Shown piece after piece: positions 52,691 to 60,585 of a stretch of DNA of 64,000 bases. Both the position numbers and the translations under genes were made by a program. Source of the stretch: RH-AL1 sp965198495. Its GTDB lineage: Bacteria > Pseudomonadota > Alphaproteobacteria > Rhizobiales > Beijerinckiaceae. The first letter of the stretch is position 1; the number at the start of each line of letters is the position of its first letter. Under the pieces are notes generated by a model. That model saw only the letters and a list, made by a program, of their open reading frames with translations. It was not told the origin of the DNA and made no database searches. The stretch covers positions 2,976,001 through 3,040,000 of the forward strand of contig CBDAPL010000001.1 of NCBI GenBank assembly GCA_965198495.1. The letters are read 5' to 3'.

Positions 52691-53848
52691 ATGGTCATGC
52701 CTGCTCTCGCGTCCGTCGTCGGCGTTCTGCTCCTCCTGGTCGTGCTGCAGGACGCTTTCGAGGTCATGCTGCTGCCCCGGCGCGTCCAGCGTCGGCTCCG
52801 CTTCGTGCGCCTCTACTTCCGGCAAACGTGGCGCCTGTTCGCGGCGCTCGCTCGCAACCTGCCGGAGGGCGCACGACGCGAAAGCCTGCTCAGCGTCTTC
52901 GGTCCGCTCGCCATGGTGCTCCTGTTCGGCATCTGGAGCCTGGGCTTGATCCTCGCCTTCGGGCTGTTCGAGTGGGCGCTGCACGTCGGCACCGACAAGC
53001 CCCTCGCTTTACTTGAAGCCGTGTACCTGTCTGGCGTCACCTTCTTCACGCTCGGCTACGGCGACCTGGTCCCTCACACCGCGCTCGCCCGCGCGCTGGC
53101 CGTCGGCGAAGCGGGCATAGGGCTCGGCTTCATCGCCGTCGTGATCAGCTACCTTCCCGTCCTCTACCAGCTGTTCGCGCGTCGCGAGGCGCACGTGATC
53201 CTGCTCGACGGCCGGGCCGGCTCGCCGCCGACGGCCGGCGGCATGATCCTGCGGCACAGTCGCAGCGGCGGCCTCACGCAGCTGGATGCCGTGCTGAGCG
53301 AGTGGGAAAGATGGGGCGCGGAACTGCTCGAAAGCCAGCTGTCCTATCCGATGCTCGCCTTCTACCGCTCCCAGCACGACAACCAGTCCTGGATCGCCGC
53401 GCTCGCCTGCATCATGGACACCTGCGCGCTCGTGCTCGTCGGCATCGAAGTCCTCCCGCCGCTTCAGGCTCGCATGACCTTCACCATGGCCCGGCAGATC
53501 CTCGTTCAGATGGCGGAAGCCTTCGCCATGCGGCCCGAACCCTTCAGCGGCGGTGAGCGGCTGGACGCGGCCGGCTACGTCGCGCTTGAGCAGGTTTTGT
53601 TGTCCGGGGACGTGGGCTGGTCCGCTGGTGACGACTCGCGAGAAACGCTGGCGGCCTTGCGGGGAACCTACGAGCCGCTGCTGGCGGGCTTGGCGTCTTT
53701 CCTCCTCGTGCCGCTACCGGGCTGGTTGCCGCATGACGATGTGAACGATCACTGGAGCAGCGGGCATCGCGGCGCGCTCACACGTCGCCTCATCGAGGAT
53801 CTCAGCGTGCACGGGCGCCAAGATGAGCCCCGACCTCGGGTTTCGTAG
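52691..53848 (+). CDS. Potassium channel family protein
   Basis: A 385-residue protein with an N-terminal helix, a central pair of helices and a pore carrying the K+ selectivity filter TLGYGD (about residues 116-121). It resembles two-helix ion channels with an extra N-terminal helix. The 200-residue C-terminal cytoplasmic part shows no NAD-binding RCK motif that I can recognise. The ATG at 52691 has a poor ribosome site; the ATG six bases downstream is equally possible. Confidence 0.82.
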   Translation: MVMPALASVVGVLLLLVVLQDAFEVMLLPRRVQRRLRFVRLYFRQTWRLFAALARNLPEGARRESLLSVFGPLAMVLLFGIWSLGLILAFGLFEWALHVGTDKPLALLEAVYLSGVTFFTLGYGDLVPHTALARALAVGEAGIGLGFIAVVISYLPVLYQLFARREAHVILLDGRAGSPPTAGGMILRHSRSGGLTQLDAVLSEWERWGAELLESQLSYPMLAFYRSQHDNQSWIAALACIMDTCALVLVGIEVLPPLQARMTFTMARQILVQMAEAFAMRPEPFSGGERLDAAGYVALEQVLLSGDVGWSAGDDSRETLAALRGTYEPLLAGLASFLLVPLPGWLPHDDVNDHWSSGHRGALTRRLIEDLSVHGRQDEPRPRVS

Positions 53849-53895
53849 GACCATCAACGAAGGTCGCGCGACGTCGGCGCGCAAGCGTCGTCATC

Positions 53896-55628
53896 CTATG
53901 TCGCTTTGATCGGCAGCTGAAGGTAAGAGGCGTGAGAGCCGCCGGTGTGGATGATGTGCTGGCCGCTGTTCTGGGGCACGTAGTCGGCGACGCCGGGCAT
54001 GATGGGCCCCAACATGTTCCGCGCGCTGATGAGCAGCCGCAGCTGCTCGCCGGGGTAGAACACCAGACCGAGCGGGAACAGGTCGATCTCGACGTCCGCG
54101 ATCTCGCCAGGCTTCAGCTTCTCGACCCGGTCGAACGTATGGGCGGGAACGGTATGGGTTGATAGCGTCTCGTCCAGGTGTCGCGCGGACACGCGCAGGC
54201 GACCGTTGGAGCCCTTGTAGCGCAGAACCGATGCGCCCCGCTCGGTGAGGTCCTGCATCATCGCGCCCTGGGCCGGCGCATTGAACTGCTGCAGGTGACT
54301 GCCGTTGGCGTCCAGCTTCTGGACGAGGACGAACAGGTCCAGGTCATCGGCGCCCTTCGCCTCGACCCGCAGTCGCGCCTTGGGGTAGCCGACCATCACG
54401 GTTTCCTTGTCGAAGCGGATCGTGAAGGAGACCAGGCCCGGCTCCGTCTCCGCGTCGTAGGCCGCCGTCGCCTCTTGCGCGGGTGCCTCGAGGCTCAACG
54501 TGCGCGAGCGGCCGTCGAGGTAGTACTTCGCGGTGGTGACATCCTCCGGCGGAAACGCGTTCGCGGGCAGATCGAGGCGGTCGCCCCCTTCGAGATCGAG
54601 GACCGCGTAGCGGACGCGGGGCGTCTGGTCCCAACCGTTGTCCTCGCCCTTCAGGTAGTGATCGAAGAAGCGGCGCAGGTCGTCGACGTGTGAGTAGTAG
54701 TCGGGCCATTCCAGCGTGTTGTGGATGCGCAGCCACTTCTCCTTCGAGGCGATCCGCCGCCACGCGCGGAACGTGCCCGCCGTATGCAGCGTGTTGGAGT
54801 AGCTGGCGACGACATAGGCCGGCACGGTGATCCTGTCGAAGCGCACGATCTTGTCGGCCCACAGGCTGTTCATCAGCGGATGGCGCTCGGCTTCCGCAAC
54901 CACGTCCTCCCTGCGGTTCTTGCCGGCATAATTGTGCTGGAGCCGCTCGGCGAAGCCGAGGTCCGGCATGCCGCCGCGCATGACGAGGTCGCGATACACG
55001 TCGCTCAGGCCTTCCCATGGGTTGATGACCGTCAGGTGGGGCGGTTGCTCGGCGGCGGTGAACCATTGCGCGATCGAGAGGTACGAGGTGCCGCTCATCG
55101 CGACCTTGCCGGTGCACCAGTCCCGCGCGGCCAGCCACTCGATCAGGTCGTGGCAGTCCTGGCCCTCCTGGCGCCCGAACATGACGCTGTCACCCTCCGA
55201 GTCGGCGACGCCCCGGGCGTCGGGATTGCAGATCGCGTAGCCGTGCGCGCACCAGTACGCCGGGTCGGGACCCTCGAACTTCTCCAGGCCCGAAACCAGG
55301 TCCGAACCCATGCCGAGCATGGCGAAGAGGGACGCGATCTTGGGTGAACTCCCCCCGCTCTTGCCGTAGGGGCTCCAGGCGACGATGACCGGCACCTTCT
55401 CGGCGCCGGCCGGGCGAACACGTCGACGTAGATCGTCACGCCGTCGCGCAAGGTGACGGCGACGTCCTTCTCGAACACGATGTCGACCGGCAGCGGTCGA
55501 AATCCAGGCTCGATCCGAGAGCCCGCCGGCAGGGTCCGGGTGCCGGGATCGAAGCGACTGAAGAGACCGTGTTCGCGTCCCGCCTCGTAGGGGTAGGAGG
55601 GTAGGAAGACCTTGTCGTCGCGATCCAT
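53896..55628 (-). pseudogene. CocE/NonD family hydrolase, frameshifted
   Basis: From ATG 55628 the N-terminus reads MDRDDKVFLPSYPYEAGREH and continues to VTIYVDVFARPA. The rest of the enzyme is in another frame (EKVPVIVAWSPYGKSGG, nucleophile in SGTSYLSIAQW, the X-Pro dipeptidyl-peptidase C-terminal domain to the stop at 53896). Restoring a single base in the run at 55411-55417 gives DVFRPAGAEKVP, the normal family sequence. Together they would make about 577 residues, typical for these serine esterases/peptidases. It diverges from a truncated tetR. Either a real mutation or a sequencing error. Confidence 0.8.
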
Positions 55629-55722
55629 CTGCGGTCCTTAGCCTTGAGCTGATGCGGGACGCGAGACCAGACCGTACCGAGCCGACGGCCTGGATCGATC
55701 CCAAGGGTGAGCTTCGACTATG

Positions 55723-55736
55723 TCAACATACGTTGA
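55723..55736. promoter_or_regulatory. Palindrome TCAAC-ATAC-GTTGA between cocE and tetR remnants
   Basis: A perfect 5-4-5 inverted repeat in the divergent space, 29 bases ahead of the tetR ATG. It is the expected place for autoregulation by the TetR protein whose gene follows. Because that gene is broken, the site is probably an orphan. Confidence 0.45.
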
Positions 55737-55764
55737 TATTCAGAGTTCCACTTTGGAGGTCACG

Positions 55765-55900
55765 ATGGCCGACGGCATTGATGGCATCGTCGCGACCGCC
55801 CGGCGCGGCAGGCGAGCGGGTGAGAGTGGAACCCGGCAAGCGATCCTCGACGCCGCCCGGTCCCGCTTCGCTCGGGATGGTTACGCCGCGACGACGACCC
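55765..55900 (+). pseudogene. TetR-family regulator, truncated after the first helices
   Basis: The ATG at 55765 is preceded by GGAGGT. The frame starts like a normal TetR (GTRQAILDAARSRFARDGYAATT), then after about 45 codons loses all similarity. The expected recognition helix and ligand domain are missing, and the frame runs on antisense to dsbB. It diverges from the CocE-type hydrolase gene, which is also damaged. Confidence 0.7.
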
Positions 55901-56049
55901 GCAAGAACCAGACGTCGTGCTCGCGCCCAAGCATCGGAACCATCTGGTTTATTTCACGGCCAGCCGAAACCAAGCAGCCGGGTTCCGGCCAGGTCAAGCC
56001 GGATGCACACACGGTAACCATCCCGTTCGCACTTCCCCGCATATCCTCG

Positions 56050-56613
56050 TCAAAGCAGCTGGTATCCGGTGGTGTGACAAGCGCCGAGGCCGCATTGCAG
56101 GATGGCCGACACAAGGTTGATGACGCAGAGCGCGATGACGTAGAGGCCGGCGACGGCACCGGTCCGCGTCAGCACCGGCGATGGCGGTGTGACGCTCGGC
56201 CGTTCGGCGTCGAACGTTGCGAGCGTCGCCGCGAACGCCAGCAGCACCGCGAAAGCGATGACCACCGACCAGACCGGCATGTGCAGGCCGAGCACGGCGC
56301 CGCCGGGGTAGGCATGGCCGGGGCGAGCCACGATGTTGAGCAACACCTGGCGCACCGAGATCAGCAGGAGGTACAGCGCCCAGACGAGGCCGACGCCGAT
56401 ATTGCGCGCGTCGTAGCCGCCGCGAACGTGGCGAATGATGCCGAAGCAGATGCCGAACATCGCGACCCGCTGCAGCAGGCACAGCGGACAGGGGATCTCG
56501 CCCGCCGCGTATTGCAGCACCATCGCCGCAGTGAGGATCGCGGCGAGGCCCAAGAGGATCGCGAGCAGGACGAGGTCGGCGCACCGCGCGACAAAGGCGG
56601 AACCCGGGCTCAT
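56050..56613 (-). CDS. dsbB: Disulfide bond formation protein B family
   Basis: A 187-residue four-helix membrane protein with the quinone-side redox pair CPLC at residues 42-45 and the Arg close to it. The second periplasmic loop, where Escherichia coli DsbB has its second cysteine pair, has none (RPGHAYPGGAVLGLHM). Instead two cysteines lie at the very end (174 and 179). It belongs to the short DsbB group encoded next to DUF5993 proteins, and may accept electrons from a different partner. ATG overlaps the small upstream gene (ATGA). Confidence 0.87.
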   Translation of the reverse strand: MSPGSAFVARCADLVLLAILLGLAAILTAAMVLQYAAGEIPCPLCLLQRVAMFGICFGIIRHVRGGYDARNIGVGLVWALYLLLISVRQVLLNIVARPGHAYPGGAVLGLHMPVWSVVIAFAVLLAFAATLATFDAERPSVTPPSPVLTRTGAVAGLYVIALCVINLVSAILQCGLGACHTTGYQLL

Positions 56614-56807
56614 GCGGGCCGGCCGTCGTGAACCATCGCCTGCAGCCAGGGCAGGCGGAAACCGTCCACCGGGCTGTCGATCTCGTAGACGAACAACCCC
56701 GTCGACAAGGCGAGGCAGACGAGGAGCGCCGCCACCGCGAGCCAGCGCGGCCCCCAGCGCGCGACGACCAGCGCGATCACCATCGACGTGAAGATCGCGA
56801 CCATCAT
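56610..56807 (-). CDS. Small membrane protein, DUF5993-like
   Basis: A 65-residue protein with two membrane helices (about residues 2-16 and 21-41) and a short tail (YEIDSPVDGF). The size, helix pattern and aromatic-acidic tail match DUF5993 proteins, which sit beside short DsbB genes. ATG 56807 overlaps the transporter stop (ATGATG), and its own stop overlaps dsbB, so all three are translated as one unit. It probably assists DsbB; no function is proven. Confidence 0.72.
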   Translation of the reverse strand: MMVAIFTSMVIALVVARWGPRWLAVAALLVCLALSTGLFVYEIDSPVDGFRLPWLQAMVHDGRPA

Positions 56808-58066
56808 GATGTCGTCCCGCGACGCGAGTTGGCGGCTCCGCTCGACCTTTCGGGCAGGAGCCAGATCAGAACCGCCGAGCAGGCGGTGAAGGCGGCCGAG
56901 ACGACGATTAGCGGCCCGAGCTGCCTGTGAAAGAAGCTGTCGAACATGTAGGAGCCGCTGGCGTCCGACGCGATCGACGCGGCGTTCTCGATGGACAGCA
57001 TGGCGGCGAAGCAGAGGCCTTCCTGACCGCCGGGGCAGACCTCCGCCGCCAGGGTTCCCGCCATGACCAGGGCGAAGACCCCGGACACGCCGGCCGAGAA
57101 GTAGACGGCCAGGGCCAAGGTGCGGTCGACGAGGGCGAAGTTGGCGAGCGTGGTCGTCACGCCGAGCGCCACGCAGATGTAGAACATCGTGCGCAGGCGA
57201 AGTCGCTTCGCCAGCGCCCGGCAGACGAGGACACCGACGATCGATCCGCTCGCCGCGGCTGCTCCGAGCGTGCCGATGAAATCCTGGCTGAACCCGACCT
57301 CGTTGGTCAGGTGAAAGTAGAGAGGTGTTTGGAGCCCCGGGTTGTAGGCGAAGCAGAACAGGAACGCGGCGACCAGCAGAAGCTGCCGCGACCTGACGAG
57401 CGCGCTCATCTCGCCCAGCATCGTGCGCGCGTCCTTCACCGCCGCGCCGTGGGGCGACTCCGGCGTCAGCGCCCAACACAGCGCCATGACACCCACGAGC
57501 GGGACGACGAGGATGAGCGCGGCCGTTCGCAGCCCGTCGGCAGCGGGACGCGTTCCGGCCAGGTGGCCGCCGCCGAGCCGTGCGGCCAGGTTCGCCAAGC
57601 CGTACCAGAGCCACTGCTGCGTCACGAGCTGGTTGGCGTTGCCGTACCGCTGCCCGCTCTCGACCAGGACGCCGCCGGCGACCGCGCTCGACATCGCCAT
57701 GCCCAGGCTCAGCAGGAACAGGCAAATCATCACGCCGACCTGCGAGAAGGTCAGCCAGAGCACGAGACACGCGGTCGCGGCGAGCCCGTTGGCTGCAACG
57801 AGGTAGGACCGACGTTTTGAGCCGAACAGGGGTACGTTATCCGACAGCGCGCCATAGATTGGCTTCACTGCCCACGGCAGTGCCAAAAGGGCGTGCATGC
57901 TAGCGAGGTGGACCGCGGACCAGCCGGCAACGTCCTTTCCGAAATGATCGAAGGGCTGGCGCGTCAGGCCGCTGAGGGCGCAGAGGCCCTCGATGGTGTA
58001 GAGGCCCGCGAACAGGAGAACGAGGTTGCGCGTCGAAGTGACATCGTTCGCCTGCGGCGTGCTCAT
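56804..58066 (-). CDS. MFS transporter, folate-biopterin (BT1)-like
   Basis: A 420-residue, 12-helix transporter. The segment PWAVKPIYGALSDNVPLFGSKRRSYLV matches the signature of the BT1 folate/biopterin branch, distinct from the common drug exporters. It is first in an operon with the DUF5993-like protein and DsbB, joined by overlaps. The substrate is not evident; a thiol- or pterin-related compound would fit the partner genes only loosely. Confidence 0.85.
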   Translation of the reverse strand: MSTPQANDVTSTRNLVLLFAGLYTIEGLCALSGLTRQPFDHFGKDVAGWSAVHLASMHALLALPWAVKPIYGALSDNVPLFGSKRRSYLVAANGLAATACLVLWLTFSQVGVMICLFLLSLGMAMSSAVAGGVLVESGQRYGNANQLVTQQWLWYGLANLAARLGGGHLAGTRPAADGLRTAALILVVPLVGVMALCWALTPESPHGAAVKDARTMLGEMSALVRSRQLLLVAAFLFCFAYNPGLQTPLYFHLTNEVGFSQDFIGTLGAAAASGSIVGVLVCRALAKRLRLRTMFYICVALGVTTTLANFALVDRTLALAVYFSAGVSGVFALVMAGTLAAEVCPGGQEGLCFAAMLSIENAASIASDASGSYMFDSFFHRQLGPLIVVSAAFTACSAVLIWLLPERSSGAANSRRGTTS

Positions 58067-58144
58067 CTCGGCTCTTGCGTAACGCCCTTCGGGTCAGCCT
58101 TCTCGCACGACATCGCTTCACTCGAAAGCTTCGACCAAGTGGCT

Positions 58145-58311
58145 CGACGACCTCGATACCGATGCTGCGGACGGTGCTCTCCTGCTTCGTGTGGCCGAGC
58201 AGGAGAGCCTCCCATGGCGATCTGAAGGTACAAACCCAGGCCGTCTCCATAAAGCCGTGGTCTCGACAGGCTCTTAACGGTGACAGGCGTCAATTTGTTA
58301 TCTTTTCGCAT
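58145..58311 (-). pseudogene. Tyrosine recombinase (integrase) remnant with internal deletion
   Basis: From ATG 58311 the first 30 residues (KLTPVTVKSLSRPRLYGDGLGLYLQI) are the arm DNA-binding start of P4-type integrases. Next to it, in another frame, is EALLLGHTKQESTVRSIGIEV, the C-terminal catalytic end. About 250-350 residues between them are gone. The catalytic tyrosine expected in VRYLG is replaced by Ser (VRSIG). The gene is dead, and marks a former mobile element. Confidence 0.75.
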
Positions 58312-58463
58312 CGCCACCCGCACTCAGCTGGGTCCCTACGTACGTTACAAACCTCAACGGGATGGCACTATACGTGAATGGATCGGAATGGACGATGCGT
58401 TCGTATGCGGCCTTGGAAGATCCGGTTTACATCGGACCCTTCTGGACCTAGTGAGACCTCAAG

Positions 58464-58486
58464 CTGGCGGACACCTTTTCCGCCAG
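58464..58486. other. Hairpin CTGGCGGA-(7)-TCCGCCAG
   Basis: A perfect 8-bp stem with a 7-base loop in the non-coding DNA between the integrase remnant and the next gene. The T-run is inside the loop, not after the stem, so it is not a standard terminator. The surrounding 290 bases show no convincing gene. Confidence 0.4.
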
Positions 58487-58615
58487 TATCCACATTTGAT
58501 AACGATTAATGTTCGACATTTTGCCGGTCCGCGCTAACGCTTGATCCATCGAAGATTCGCTCATTACGCGGCGTGTGGCGTGAGACGACACGATGACCCG
58601 TTCAAAGCCTCGACC

Positions 58616-58891
58616 ATGACGTCCGTCGGCTACGACGAAATCAAGGCGCTGGTCCGTTTGACCGCCTCGAACGATCCATTCGTCGCCAGCGTCGCGCGAG
58701 CGACCCTGTCCGTGGTCGAAGGCCTTCGCGAGGCCGAGATCAGGGCGGCGACGGCGGAAGCGGCACTGGCGACGGAACGCGCCAGGGTAGAGGATATGAA
58801 ATCCGCGCTGTCGCGGATCGTCGACGCGAAAGCGGCCACCCCGGCGCACGACCACATCGACGCGTTGCGATCGATCGTCGACATGGTGTGA
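58616..58891 (+). CDS. Small helical protein of unknown function
   Basis: A 91-residue protein from ATG 58616 (MTSVGYDEIKALVRL). Residues 25-70 form a strongly alanine/glutamate/arginine-rich stretch with coiled-coil spacing. Codon bias is like the neighbours. No family is recognised; it may be an oligomeric scaffold or a phasin-like small protein. It converges with the DoxX gene. Confidence 0.5.
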   Translation: MTSVGYDEIKALVRLTASNDPFVASVARATLSVVEGLREAEIRAATAEAALATERARVEDMKSALSRIVDAKAATPAHDHIDALRSIVDMV

Positions 58892-58909
58892 TCGCCAGCC
58901 ACGCGGCAT

Positions 58910-59230
58910 CTATTTGCCCGGCGCCACCACGGCCGCGAGGGCCGAGAGCAGCACGATCCCGCGCGGTCCAGCCAGCTTCATGTCGCCTTCCGCGAGTTCG
59001 CTGATGATGACCAGGGCGGAGACCGTCGCCACGATGGCCCCGCCGATCCGCCGGGTCGCGCGCGGCACCATCAGCAGACCACCGGCGACCTCGGCGATGG
59101 CGGCCGCCTCCATCTGGTTGTCGGACCAGCCGAGATGCCGGAACATGCCCTTGTAGCCGCGATTGCCCACCAGCTTGTCGGCGCCGGCAAGCGCGATCGC
59201 GCCGCCCGCGAAGGGGAGTAAGTTGGCCAT
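58910..59230 (-). CDS. DoxX-like small membrane protein
   Basis: A 106-residue protein with four predicted membrane helices and the typical DoxX arrangement (FAGGAIALAGADKL, GWSDNQMEAAAIAEVAGGLLM). DoxX proteins are poorly understood inner-membrane components linked to thiosulfate oxidation or redox stress. It stands alone, with the dispersed repeat at 59374 upstream. Confidence 0.75.
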   Translation of the reverse strand: MANLLPFAGGAIALAGADKLVGNRGYKGMFRHLGWSDNQMEAAAIAEVAGGLLMVPRATRRIGGAIVATVSALVIISELAEGDMKLAGPRGIVLLSALAAVVAPGK

Positions 59231-59373
59231 CTAAAGTCTCCAGGCGGCGTAAGACTCGCGCCGAAAATCATGCCGATAACCGCTCGCCCGGCGAAATGTT
59301 CGAAGCGGCCTCGACCAATCGCTGGCGTCGATCCTCGCTCCAGGCAAGCCGACGAAGTAGCATCCCGAGGTCG

Positions 59374-59437
59374 CCAAAAATTTGCACGCGTCGTTACATT
59401 TCAGCGTCATAAGCGTCATAGCGTCATAAGCGTCATA
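59374..59437 (-). repeat. 64-bp dispersed repeat, copy 2 (TATGACGCT units, inverted)
   Basis: Read on the minus strand this is again four TATGACGCT units followed by GAAATGT and, after a variable part, GTGCAAATTTTTGG, the same length as the copy at 12395-12458. It lies in the gap between the DoxX and aldo/keto reductase genes. The core is identical in both copies, so the pattern is not chance. Confidence 0.8.
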
Positions 59438-59517
59438 GCCCAAATCGGCCAAGCCACGCACCAAAGGTTCGGTAGACGTACCTTGACACAAGTCGGCAAC
59501 AGACGCCAGCCCTCCGA

Positions 59518-60573
59518 TCAGGGCGCCGGGTTCTGGTACGCCTGGTGGATCGCGTCGATGCGGGCCTCGAGCTCCGGCGTCATCGCGATCTCGAGAGAGG
59601 CCAGGATGGTGTCGAGTTGCCCCAGGCTCGTCGCGCCGATGATGTTCGATGTCACGAACTTGCGCGACGTCACGAAGGCGAGCGCCATCTGGACCGGATC
59701 GAGTCCCGTCTCGTGGGCGAGTGCGAGATAGGCGTCGATCGCCGCCTCGGCGTTGGGTTTCTCGTAGCGCTGGCCACGCTCGAACAGCGTCGTTCGCGCG
59801 CCGGCCGGCCGCGCGCCGCGCTGGTATTTGCCGGAGAGATAGCCTTGCGCCAGCGGCGAATAGGCGAGCAGGCCGACCCCTTCGCGCAAGGCGATCTCGG
59901 CGAGGCCGATCTCGAAGGTGCGATTGAGCAGGTTGTAGGCGTTCTGGATGGAGACGACGCGCGGTCCTCTCCCGGTCTCACTGGCGTGCAGGAAGCGCGA
60001 AACGCCCCAGGCGGTCTCGTTCGAGAGGCCGATGTGGCGGATCTTGCCTTCTTCGACGAGCGCGCTCAGGACGCCGAGCGTCTCCTCGACCGGGATGCCG
60101 TCGTCGGGCTTCGGCAGGTCGCGGAAGACGGTGCCCCCGTCGCCGAACAGGCCTATGGTCCGGTCGGGCCAATGCAGCTGGTAGAGATCGATATAGTCGG
60201 TCCGCAAACGCGACAGCGACCGCTCGACGGCATAGCGGATATTGGCCTCGTCGAGCCGGGCACCCTTCCCGTCCGGTCGGAGCCACTTGCTGCCCGAACG
60301 CCCGCTCACCTTGGTGGCAAGGACGATTTTGTCCCGGCACCCGCGCGCGGCGAGCCAGCTGCCGATGATCCGCTCGGTCGACCCTTGCGTCTCGGCCTTG
60401 GGCGGTACCGAATAGATCTCCGCCGTGTCGATGAAGTTGACGCCGCGGTCGAGCGCGCGATCGAGTTGCGCGTGCCCTTCCGCCTCGGTGTTCTGCTCGC
60501 CCCAGGTCATCGTGCCGAGGCAGATCGAGGAGACGTCGATGCCGGTGCGCCCGAGCTTACGCGTTTCAAGCAT
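59518..60573 (-). CDS. NADP-dependent aldo/keto reductase, Tas-like
   Basis: A 351-residue TIM-barrel reductase. The catalytic residues are in FIDTAEIYSVPP (Asp and Tyr), LATKV (Lys) and YQLHWPDR (His); the YSVPP extension and GSTERIIGSWL are typical of the Tas/YajO group. It reduces small aldehydes or ketones with NADPH. The ATG at 60573 is used; a TTG two codons earlier is also in frame. It lies 12 bases after the GMC oxidoreductase gene, so they are probably co-transcribed. Confidence 0.9.
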   Translation of the reverse strand: MLETRKLGRTGIDVSSICLGTMTWGEQNTEAEGHAQLDRALDRGVNFIDTAEIYSVPPKAETQGSTERIIGSWLAARGCRDKIVLATKVSGRSGSKWLRPDGKGARLDEANIRYAVERSLSRLRTDYIDLYQLHWPDRTIGLFGDGGTVFRDLPKPDDGIPVEETLGVLSALVEEGKIRHIGLSNETAWGVSRFLHASETGRGPRVVSIQNAYNLLNRTFEIGLAEIALREGVGLLAYSPLAQGYLSGKYQRGARPAGARTTLFERGQRYEKPNAEAAIDAYLALAHETGLDPVQMALAFVTSRKFVTSNIIGATSLGQLDTILASLEIAMTPELEARIDAIHQAYQNPAP

Positions 60574-60585
60574 GTACAAGTCCTT

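Noticed and set aside
53849..53895. Possible terminator between the potassium channel and the hydrolase
   Set aside because: GC-rich bases are present but no continuous stem followed by a T-run could be formed.
58280..58537. An 85-codon plus-strand frame
   Set aside because: It overlaps the integrase remnant and a hairpin, has no ribosome site and no recognisable family.
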